Program-made: the position numbers and the translations under genes
The notes under the pieces: generated by a model
What the model was told of the DNA's origin: nothing
Databases searched by the model: none
What the model saw: only the letters and a program-made list of their open reading frames with translations
Part shown: positions 6,613 through 13,335 of the stretch, one piece after another
Layout of the letters: each line of letters opens with the position of its first letter
Numbering within the stretch: the stretch's first letter is position 1
Assembly (NCBI GenBank): GCA_022842805.1
Contig: JALHOX010000063.1
Span: 1 to 14,404 of the forward strand
Source: Phycisphaerae bacterium
GTDB taxonomy: Bacteria > Planctomycetota > Phycisphaerae > UBA1845 > Fen-1342
Reading direction: 5' to 3'
Length of the DNA: 14,404 nt

Positions 6613-8474
6613 AGCGCGTCGCGCCGGCGGCGGGGATCGTCGTCGCTCTGCTGCTGGCGATCGCCTGCAACGAGCAGCGTTGGCGCGATGAGGCGCCCAG
6701 CGGCGGTCCGGCGCGGTCGGATCGTGCGCAGGTGGTTGCGCTGGGAAATCTGCGCTGCGGGCGGATGCCGACGTCGACCGAAGCGGAGCTGTCGCAGTTC
6801 TTTTTTGGGGCTGAGCCGGCGGGGCCGATGCGACTCGTGAAGCCGGTCGGGCTGCTGGTGCGTGACGATCGGATTCTCGTTGCAGATATGGCGCGCCGTG
6901 CTGTGCTGCAGTGGGATCGTGGCGCGTCGGCCCTGCGCGGCCTGTCGCTCGCGCCGACGGCCGGTAGTCCGATCGCGCTGGCGGATGACGGGTCGGGCGG
7001 GTTGCTGGTGACCGATGGAGATGGCGGGCGGGTACTGCATTTCGACGGGGCCGGACAGTTTCTGCGTGCGTTTGAGCTCGGGGCGGGCGCCCGCCCGGTC
7101 GATGCCGTGCGCGTTCACGACGAAATATGGATTACGAACGCCGCTCGGCACACGGTTGAAGTATTTGATGCTTCGCGCGGCGAGCGACTGCGGACGCTAG
7201 GCAAGCGCGGCGACGGCCGCGGGGAATTCGGCATGCCGCTGGGCATCGCGGCGGATTCGCGCGGATTCGTTTACGTGGTGGACATGCTGAACGCTCGCGT
7301 GCAGGTGTTTGACTCGAGCGGAAGCTGGAAACGGCAGGTCGGCGGACCGGGCGCGCGGGTGGGAGCGTTCGGGCGGCCGAAGGACGTGGTTGTCGGTCCC
7401 GACGGGGTGGTTTTTGTCTCTGATGCGGCGACGCAGCGGATCCACGCTTTTGACGCCGATGGCGCGCCGCTGTTGGCATTTGGCGCACCGGCGGAGACAG
7501 CCGAGGGGCTTTGGCTGCCGAATAGTCTGGCGATTTCGAGCGCCGCTGTGCCAGCGAAGCATGTCGCGCCGGCGGACTTTCAGCCGAATTACTATGTGCT
7601 GGTCACTGAGCAGATGTCGGATGCGGGCGTGCGGGTGTTTGCGTGGCGCTCGCCGAGTCTTTCGGCAGTGCCGAGCGCGGTGCAGCGTGTGGTTCGCAAG
7701 CCGGCGTCGACTGTGGCCAGCCCGCATTGGTCGGCGGCGGGGTGTCAGGTCTGTCACACGACGCAGCCGCCTTCCAAGATCGATCCGGCGCGGACGAATG
7801 ACCTTTGCTTGTCGTGTCATGATGGCGTGAAAGCGGCGGCGGATGCGCATCCGATCGCCGTCGCCGCCCGTAGCGAGCACACCCGCACACCCGACGATTG
7901 GCCCACGCACGAGGGGCGGATCGGCTGCCTGACCTGCCACGACATCGCCCGGCACTGCGATCGCGGCGCGGTTCGGCCGGCGACCAATGCGGGTCTGTTG
8001 CGTGAGTACGACGCTGCGAAGCCGCTGCAATTTTGCGGCAATTGCCACGATGCGAGCAGCGCGCAGCGGCTGAACCCGCATCGCGATTCGGGGGGCGAGA
8101 CGTGTCGCATCTGCCATTTGAACGGCGATGCGCTGCCGCGGGATGGCGCGAGGCGGGGTACTGCGGGGTTGAACGACCCGTCGTCGCGCAGCTGTCTGCG
8201 GTGCCACGTTGAGCATTGGGACTATGCCCCGACCGGACACCTGGGAAAACCACTGGCCGAAAGCCATCGGGAGCGATTGCGCTCCCATGATGCCCTGGGA
8301 AATTTTCCGCTTGGCGCCAATGGAATCGCATGCTTCACATGCCACAATCCGCACGCCAGCGGCACATTTCCGGCGGGATCCGCACTGAGCTTGCGGGCCA
8401 CCCGCGCGGAGGACGCCAAGCTGCTTTTGCGTGCCGATCAGCCGACGCTGTGCGGTTCTTGTCACATTCCCTGA
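6588..8474 (+). CDS. NHL beta-propeller fused to an octaheme c-type cytochrome, lipoprotein
   Basis: This 628-residue protein begins with a lipoprotein-like signal ending LLLAIAC (Cys27). Residues about 80-360 are NHL-type blades (for example GLLVRDDRILVADM, MPLGIAADSRGFVYVVDM, NARVQVFDSSG and FGRPKDVVVGPDGVVFVSD). Residues 386-626 then hold eight heme motifs: CQVCH, CLSCH, CLTCH, CGNCH, CRICH, CLRCH, CFTCH and CGSCH. The protein ends two residues after the last heme. The start overlaps the tetraheme gene by 25 bases and has only a weak GAG upstream, consistent with coupling. The domain fusion is direct evidence that NHL propellers and multiheme domains work together in this locus, as suggested by the separate NHL and 12-heme genes on the other strand. 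Its role is probably membrane-anchored electron transfer; partner and location (inner or outer membrane) are unknown. Confidence 0.9.
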   Translation: MSDLSSTLKRVAPAAGIVVALLLAIACNEQRWRDEAPSGGPARSDRAQVVALGNLRCGRMPTSTEAELSQFFFGAEPAGPMRLVKPVGLLVRDDRILVADMARRAVLQWDRGASALRGLSLAPTAGSPIALADDGSGGLLVTDGDGGRVLHFDGAGQFLRAFELGAGARPVDAVRVHDEIWITNAARHTVEVFDASRGERLRTLGKRGDGRGEFGMPLGIAADSRGFVYVVDMLNARVQVFDSSGSWKRQVGGPGARVGAFGRPKDVVVGPDGVVFVSDAATQRIHAFDADGAPLLAFGAPAETAEGLWLPNSLAISSAAVPAKHVAPADFQPNYYVLVTEQMSDAGVRVFAWRSPSLSAVPSAVQRVVRKPASTVASPHWSAAGCQVCHTTQPPSKIDPARTNDLCLSCHDGVKAAADAHPIAVAARSEHTRTPDDWPTHEGRIGCLTCHDIARHCDRGAVRPATNAGLLREYDAAKPLQFCGNCHDASSAQRLNPHRDSGGETCRICHLNGDALPRDGARRGTAGLNDPSSRSCLRCHVEHWDYAPTGHLGKPLAESHRERLRSHDALGNFPLGANGIACFTCHNPHASGTFPAGSALSLRATRAEDAKLLLRADQPTLCGSCHIP

Positions 8475-8789
8475 GAATTCTTTTTGATCGTCTATTCGAC
8501 GCGCGGGTCAGTTACACAGCGCGCTGCGCGGGGCAAATTGGCCACAAATGACTCGTGGGGGTATGGCCCCAATTTCATACCAAATGACCGCAAAATCCGC
8601 ATTTGAATCAGCACACTTTTGGTATTCGTTGACAGCCTCAAATCTGCGTCGCAGAATCTCGATCGTCGTGCAGTTCTTTGGATGTGTTTTGTGCGCACTT
8701 CGAGTATCAATGAAGCCACCACTTACCTTTGCTCCGGCGTGGAAGGCGATTTCGCCGTCACGCTGAGTGAGGCGTTCGAAGGAGCGAGC
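8475..8789 (+). promoter_or_regulatory. 315-bp gene-free leader with a candidate promoter
   Basis: This region is less GC-rich than its surroundings. TTGACA (8629-8634) followed after 17 bases by CAGAAT (8652-8657) is a plausible sigma-70 promoter, with a perfect -35 and a four-of-six -10. Upstream are an inverted repeat GGTATG (8560-8565) / CATACC (8576-8581) and a direct repeat CAAATGAC at 8545-8552 and 8581-8588. The frame of the following gene stays open back to a TTG at 8619, but that extension has no signal peptide or cytochrome similarity and I treat it as leader. No terminator with a clear stem and T tract is visible after the upstream gene; AGAATTCT followed by T's at 8474-8485 is too short. 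Confidence 0.45.
8779..8784 (+). promoter_or_regulatory. Ribosome binding site deciding the heptaheme start
   Basis: AAGGAG lies five bases before GTG at 8790 but 14 bases before ATG at 8799. It favours the GTG start; both give a short lipoprotein signal. Confidence 0.6.
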
Positions 8790-10061
8790 GTGGGACTGAT
8801 GTGGCGAAAAACCTTGATCGCGGGCACCGCGGGTCTGGCGGGGGCGTGTACGCCGCCTGCCCCGGTCGAGAGCGATTACGCCAACATCAACGATCCGACG
8901 AATCGCGGCGCGAAGTTTGTGGGCAGCGCATCCTGCGTGCAGTGTCACGCGAATGTGGCGGCGATGCACCAGCGCGGCGCTCACGCGAACGCACTGACGC
9001 CGGTGCTGGGTGAGGGGCCGGCGTTTCCTACGGACGATGCAAGCGCCGGCGTCAGCGACCCGCCGCAAGGATTGTCCTGGCGCGACGTGTCGTGGGTACT
9101 GGGTGGTTTTCGCAAGGGGGCCCAGTTGCTGGGCGTCGACGGCCACTTTTTGACGACCGGCGTCAGTGGGGTCGCGACGCAGTTCAATCTCGACTTTCCG
9201 CCGAACGGCACGACGGCGGGCTACAGCGATTTTCTGGCGGATCGGGCGGATCCGCTTCCCTTTGATTTTGCGACCTTCCGAAGAGTGACCACAGGCGCCG
9301 TCGCCCAAGACGCGGCCGCCCCGGAATTCTTCGAAGGTCGCGCAGGCTTCCTGGGCACATGGTCGGAGGCGGGCGTCGCTTGCGAGGCCTGCCACGGCCC
9401 CGGCGGCGGCCACTTCTCGGCCGAGGGCGACGATGTCCGCATTGATCGCGGCGCGATCTTTGTCGATCCCAATGGCGCGTCGACCTGCAAGACCTGCCAC
9501 AGCGGCGCGTTCGACGCGAGTGATCGGCAGATTCGCACCGTTGGTGGATTCGTCGCGCCATTCCAGCAGGCGAATGAGCTGCTCGCCAGCGGCGCTCACG
9601 CGAGTTTTTCCTGCGGCACCTGTCACGAATCGCACCAATCCAGCAGCGTTGAACGCGCTGCCGCGATTCGCAACGAATGTCGCGCGTGTCATGCCGATGT
9701 GAATATGGCGTTGCACGACGGCAAGGTCTTTCGCCGACAGGATGGTTACGCCGAGGTGCTCTCGTGCGAGAGCTGTCATATGTCGTATGGCGTGAAGCGA
9801 TTTTCGTCGGGGGCGTTTGGGCTGGGCGGCGCGGGCGACACGCGCACGCATCTGTTTCGGATCAACACGCAGCCGCAGACCTTTGCGGCTGCTACGGATG
9901 AAGCGGGGAACCTGCGGCTCGACGGCGACGGACGAGCTGGAATGACAGTCGATCGAGTCTGTCTGCGGTGTCATAACGACGCGGTGGACGGGCTGTTTTC
10001 ATTGACGGTGGCGCGTGCCGCCGAAATCGGACCCAATTTGCACCTCAACTTCTCGCCGTAA
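8790..10061 (+). CDS. Heptaheme c-type cytochrome lipoprotein
   Basis: This 423-residue protein starts at GTG 8790 (alternative ATG 8799; a TTG at 8619 is also in frame but unlikely). The signal MGLMWRKTLIAGTAGLAGAC ends in a lipobox Cys at residue 20. Seven heme motifs lie between residues 49 and 395: CVQCH, CEACH, CKTCH, CGTCH, CRACH, CESCH and CLRCH. The GSASCVQCH opening, the CHGPGGGH block and the DVSWVLGGFRKGAQ segment are features of cytochrome c554/DmsE-like multiheme families, also seen in the following nonaheme protein. An unusually long heme-free stretch separates hemes one and two, about 150 residues, and may form a separate fold or partner surface. It is probably anchored to a membrane as an electron carrier or a surface reductase. 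No substrate can be assigned. Confidence 0.87.
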   Translation: MGLMWRKTLIAGTAGLAGACTPPAPVESDYANINDPTNRGAKFVGSASCVQCHANVAAMHQRGAHANALTPVLGEGPAFPTDDASAGVSDPPQGLSWRDVSWVLGGFRKGAQLLGVDGHFLTTGVSGVATQFNLDFPPNGTTAGYSDFLADRADPLPFDFATFRRVTTGAVAQDAAAPEFFEGRAGFLGTWSEAGVACEACHGPGGGHFSAEGDDVRIDRGAIFVDPNGASTCKTCHSGAFDASDRQIRTVGGFVAPFQQANELLASGAHASFSCGTCHESHQSSSVERAAAIRNECRACHADVNMALHDGKVFRRQDGYAEVLSCESCHMSYGVKRFSSGAFGLGGAGDTRTHLFRINTQPQTFAAATDEAGNLRLDGDGRAGMTVDRVCLRCHNDAVDGLFSLTVARAAEIGPNLHLNFSP

Positions 10062-10082
10062 CGCTGAAATCGGATTTCAGCG
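10062..10082. promoter_or_regulatory. Near-perfect palindrome between the heptaheme and nonaheme genes
   Basis: Starting one base after the heptaheme stop, CGCTGAAAT (10062-10070) and ATTTCAGCG (10074-10082) form a nine-pair perfect stem around a CGG loop. No T tract follows, so a simple terminator is unlikely. It could be an mRNA stability or processing hairpin, or a protein-binding palindrome for the downstream gene. Confidence 0.55.
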
Positions 10083-10104
10083 GTTGGTGGATGTGATGTA
10101 TGGA

Positions 10105-10109
10105 AAGGA
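10105..10109 (+). promoter_or_regulatory. Ribosome binding site deciding the nonaheme start
   Basis: AAGGA lies eight bases before ATG at 10118. It overlaps the codons that would follow the earlier ATG at 10100, so 10118 is the better start and gives a clean lipoprotein signal. Confidence 0.65.
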
Positions 10110-10117
10110 TCGGAACC

Positions 10118-11557
10118 ATGTCGACGCTTACCAGCAAACAGAACCGTTGGTTCAGCCTGGCAGCCGTCGCGACAGCCGTGTTCGGCTTGTCGGTCACGGG
10201 CTGTCCGCAGTTGTTCCCCCCGCCAGCGAACAGCAACGGGAACGGGAATGAGAACTCGAGCAACACCAACACGAACGCCAACTCGGGCAAGGGCAACACC
10301 GGCCTGACGGGGCAGTACGTCGGTTCGGAGCGTTGCATGCAGTGCCACAACAACCAGCACTTCGAGTGGTCGCAGACGCTGCACGGCAGCGCGCTGGAAA
10401 CGCTCGAGGCGATCGGTCAGGGCACGAACCCCGATTGCATCCGCTGCCACGTGGTCGGCTTCGGCCAGCCGGGCGGCTTTGTCGATCGCGCGACGACCGA
10501 TGCGCTGGCCGGCGTGGGCTGCGAAGTCTGCCACGGTCCGGGTCGTCAGCACGTTGAGAACGTGAACGACGAGACGCTGCGTCCGCCGATCAATCTGTCG
10601 TCGACGCTGTGTGGTCAGTGCCATACGGGCGTGCATCAACCGAATTTCGACGAGTGGGAAAGCTCGGGGCATGCGGTTGCGAACCCGGAAGTTGCGGCGC
10701 GGATGGTCGCCGGCAGCAGCGTGAACTCCTGCGGTCAGTGCCACTCGGGCGAAACCTTCTATGCGATCAACATCGAGAATGGCGAGATCGCTGAGAACGC
10801 ATTCGTCGGTCGTCAGGCGACCGAAGTGCTCGGCATCACGTGCGTGGTTTGCCACGATCCGCACGAGCGCACCGGAAACGCCACCGACCCCGGCGACGGG
10901 CGCGACTTCCAGCTTCGCTTCGCCGAGACGGTGCAGACGACGCCGGTGAACCTGGCCGAGGCGACGACCGATCCGACGCGATTCAACATCTGCGGCCAGT
11001 GCCACCACGACCGCGGCCGCGACTGGAAGGTGAACTCACGCGGACCGCACAACAGCGTGCAGGCGAACTTCTACGTGGGCGAGATGCCGGTGCCGGAGTC
11101 TGGCGACGGCGAGCCGGAGCTGCTGGTTCAGAGCGCGAATATGAAGCACATTGAGGCCTCCGAGCAGTGCGCGACGTGCCACATGTATCGCCAGGATTTC
11201 GGCAGCGAGCAGGCTCCGGCCATCGCGGGCCACGACTTCCAGGTGAACTTTGCGGGTTGCGTGCAGAGCGGCTGCCACAACAGCGCCGAGGGCATCGAGA
11301 CGCGCTTCAACACCTTCAAGTCGGGCATCGCGGCGCGGATCGAGGCGATCAAGACGCGGCTCGGCCCGCTGAACACGTGGGGCTACTCGTCCGAGGGCGG
11401 CCCGTCGAACCAGAGCAGCATCAGCGACAACATCAAGAAGGTTCGCTTCCTGATTGCGTATGTCGAGGCGGACGGCAGCTCGACCGTGCACAACACGGAC
11501 TACGGCGACGCCATCCTCGAAGAAGCGGAGCGGCTGCTGACGCTCGAAGGCCGCTAG
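10118..11557 (+). CDS. Nonaheme c-type cytochrome lipoprotein (cytochrome c554-like)
   Basis: This 479-residue protein has a lipoprotein signal ending LSVTGC (Cys29, good lipobox). An Asn/Gly/Ser/Thr linker follows (about residues 38-62), of the kind that holds surface lipoproteins away from the membrane. Nine heme sites lie between residues 73 and 387: CMQCH, CIRCH, CEVCH, CGQCH, CGQCH, CVVCH, CGQCH, CATCH and a last CX4CH site, CVQSGCH. The YVGSERCMQCH opening, CEVCHGPGRQH and CVVCHDPHERTG blocks are typical of the cytochrome c554/octaheme superfamily. The C-terminal 90 residues are heme-free and helical-looking. The start at 10118 is chosen on the ribosome site. It lies between a palindrome and a strong intercistronic hairpin, so its transcript may be separately stabilised. 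It is a likely surface or periplasmic terminal electron carrier; an enzyme function cannot be excluded. Confidence 0.9.
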   Translation: MSTLTSKQNRWFSLAAVATAVFGLSVTGCPQLFPPPANSNGNGNENSSNTNTNANSGKGNTGLTGQYVGSERCMQCHNNQHFEWSQTLHGSALETLEAIGQGTNPDCIRCHVVGFGQPGGFVDRATTDALAGVGCEVCHGPGRQHVENVNDETLRPPINLSSTLCGQCHTGVHQPNFDEWESSGHAVANPEVAARMVAGSSVNSCGQCHSGETFYAINIENGEIAENAFVGRQATEVLGITCVVCHDPHERTGNATDPGDGRDFQLRFAETVQTTPVNLAEATTDPTRFNICGQCHHDRGRDWKVNSRGPHNSVQANFYVGEMPVPESGDGEPELLVQSANMKHIEASEQCATCHMYRQDFGSEQAPAIAGHDFQVNFAGCVQSGCHNSAEGIETRFNTFKSGIAARIEAIKTRLGPLNTWGYSSEGGPSNQSSISDNIKKVRFLIAYVEADGSSTVHNTDYGDAILEEAERLLTLEGR

Positions 11558-11605
11558 ACCGGCGCTGCCACCGCGCGGCGCGTGGTTTGAGGTGAGTTTG
11601 CAAAA

Positions 11606-11650
11606 CCCGCGGCGGCGGCTCCGATTTGGCGTCGGCGCCGCCGTTGCGGG
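11606..11650 (+). other. GC-rich intercistronic hairpin
   Basis: CCCGC-GGCGGCG (11606-11617) can pair with CGCCGCC (11636-11642) and, after a three-base bulge, GCGGG (11646-11650): 12 G-C pairs around an 18-base loop. It sits between the nonaheme stop and the ribosome site of the membrane cytochrome. There is no following T tract, so it is more likely an mRNA stabiliser or partial terminator than a full intrinsic terminator. Confidence 0.45.
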
Positions 11651-11661
11651 CTTCCTGGACT

Positions 11662-11665
11662 AAGG
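11662..11665 (+). promoter_or_regulatory. Ribosome binding site deciding the membrane cytochrome start
   Basis: AAGG (in TAAGGT) lies eight bases before ATG at 11674. It favours this start over the in-frame ATG at 11626, whose 16 extra residues overlap the hairpin. Confidence 0.6.
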
Positions 11666-11673
11666 TTGATCGA

Positions 11674-13302
11674 ATGTCGAAAGCGACGTCGCCGGCACCC
11701 GAGATTCTTTCCGGCCCCTCGCGTGATGCTGTCAGTCTTTGGGGGCATCCGATCAGCCTGATCGGCTTGGCGCTGGTGGTGCTCGGCGCGGCGCTGATGA
11801 TCACATTTCTGGTCTTTCAGATATTCACCCATCAGAGCAATCACTATCTCGACATCATCGGATTCATGATTTTGCCGGGCGTGTTTCTGGCCGGGCTGGC
11901 GATCACGCCCATCGGCCTGTTGCTGAAGTACCGTCGAATTCGTCGCGATCAGAGATCGGCGACCTTTCGCCTGCCGGAGCTGGATCTCAACGATACGAAC
12001 ATGCGGCGGCGCGTGGTGGGGTTCGCGGGGGTGAGCTTTTTCGTGGTGTTTCCGCTGCTCGCGATCAGCGGCTATGAGGGCTATCACTACACGGAGAGCA
12101 CGGAGTTTTGCGCCCGCGCGTGTCACAGCGTGATGGAGCCGCAAGGCGCAGCGCACTCGACCTCGTCGCATGCCCGCGTGACGTGCGCGGAGTGTCATAT
12201 CGGCGAGGGGGCGGACTGGTTTGTGAAGTCGAAGATCTCGGGCGTGCGACAGGTATTCGCGGTGTGGCTGAACACGTATTCGCGGCCGATCCCCCCTGCG
12301 ATCCACCATCTGCGCCCGGCGCGCGACACTTGTGAACAGTGTCACTGGCCGACGAAGTTTTACGGCTCGCAGTATCGCGAGTATGTGCACTATTCGCCGG
12401 ACGAGGAGAACACGCGGCGGGTGGTGAAAATGCTGATGCACATCGGCGGGGCTGATGAATCGATCGGGCGTGTGGAGGGCATCCACATGCACATGCTCAA
12501 CAGCGGGAAGATCGAGTACATCGCGACCGACGATCATTTGCAGCAGATTCCCTGGGTGAAATACACGAAGCCGGACGGCAGCGAGGTGGTCTATCGCTCG
12601 GACGGCGGGACGCATGATGGTCCGCCGCCGCCGGGCGTGCAGCGGGCGATTGACTGCATGGACTGCCATAACCGCGGGGCGCATCACTTTCGTTCGCCGC
12701 AGAAGGCGGTTGATCTGTTTATGGAAGTGAAGCGGATTGCACCGGAGCTGCCCTTCATCAAGCGTGAGGCGGTGGCGGCGCTGACGGTGGAGTATCCCGA
12801 TCGCGAGACGGCGCAGAAGACGATTCGCGAGCGGCTGACGCGGTTTTACGCGGAGCAATATCCGACGCTGTGGTCGGGGCGGCGCGAGTGGGTGGAGCGT
12901 TCGATCGAAGGTGTGCTGGAGGCCTATCGGCAGAACTTTTTCCCCGAGATGAAGGTCGACTGGCAGGTTTATGTCGAAAATGTCGGCCATCTCGAATCGG
13001 CCGGGTGCTTCCGCTGCCACGACGGCAAGCATGTGAACGCGAAGGGCGAGACGATTTCTCGCGACTGCACGGTTTGTCACGCGGTGATGCAGCCAGTCGA
13101 GGGCGGGCCGGATGGCGCGGTCGCGCCGGGCGAATTCGTGCACTCGATGATGCTCATCAAGCACGACACGCTGCGCTGCGATCAGTGCCATACGGGCGGG
13201 CCGCTGCCGCTCTGCCGCGAGTGTCACGCGAGCGGTGAATGGCTTGAAAAATCAGAGAATCCCCACCTGATTCCCGCGACTTCCCCGAGCGGCGCGCGTT
13301 AA
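11674..13302 (+). CDS. NapC/NirT-family membrane octaheme cytochrome, putative quinol dehydrogenase (ImcH-like)
   Basis: This 542-residue protein has three predicted transmembrane helices (about 27-51, 60-84 and 113-134), then a periplasmic domain with eight heme sites: CARACH (CX3CH, residues 146-151), CAECH, CEQCH, CMDCH, CFRCH, CTVCH, CDQCH and CRECH (514-518). The region after helix three (FCARACHSVMEP, SHARVTCAECHIGEGADWF) is the NapC/NirT/NrfH signature, where the first hemes sit at the membrane and accept electrons from quinol. Three N-terminal helices plus seven standard CXXCH motifs match what I recall of Geobacter ImcH, an inner-membrane cytochrome needed for high-potential extracellular acceptors. 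The ImcH name is an inference from architecture. It would link the quinone pool to the periplasmic and outer-membrane cytochromes encoded around it. The truncated gene follows 33 bases later in the same direction. Confidence 0.87.
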   Translation: MSKATSPAPEILSGPSRDAVSLWGHPISLIGLALVVLGAALMITFLVFQIFTHQSNHYLDIIGFMILPGVFLAGLAITPIGLLLKYRRIRRDQRSATFRLPELDLNDTNMRRRVVGFAGVSFFVVFPLLAISGYEGYHYTESTEFCARACHSVMEPQGAAHSTSSHARVTCAECHIGEGADWFVKSKISGVRQVFAVWLNTYSRPIPPAIHHLRPARDTCEQCHWPTKFYGSQYREYVHYSPDEENTRRVVKMLMHIGGADESIGRVEGIHMHMLNSGKIEYIATDDHLQQIPWVKYTKPDGSEVVYRSDGGTHDGPPPPGVQRAIDCMDCHNRGAHHFRSPQKAVDLFMEVKRIAPELPFIKREAVAALTVEYPDRETAQKTIRERLTRFYAEQYPTLWSGRREWVERSIEGVLEAYRQNFFPEMKVDWQVYVENVGHLESAGCFRCHDGKHVNAKGETISRDCTVCHAVMQPVEGGPDGAVAPGEFVHSMMLIKHDTLRCDQCHTGGPLPLCRECHASGEWLEKSENPHLIPATSPSGAR

Positions 13303-13335
13303 GCTTCGCAGAGGATTTGCTTGAGAAGTTTGACG

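Noticed and set aside
8474..8485. AGAATTCT followed by T's as a terminator after the NHL-octaheme gene
   Set aside because: The self-complementary part has no room for a loop and gives no stable stem.
8619..8789. In-frame extension of the heptaheme gene from a TTG at 8619
   Set aside because: It has no ribosome site, no signal peptide at its start, and would bury the lipoprotein signal that follows AAGGAG at 8779-8784.
7197..11491. Long minus-strand open frames opposite the plus-strand cytochromes
   Set aside because: They are Arg/His/Ala-rich complements of coding sequence with no recognisable motif; the opposite strand has regular heme motifs.
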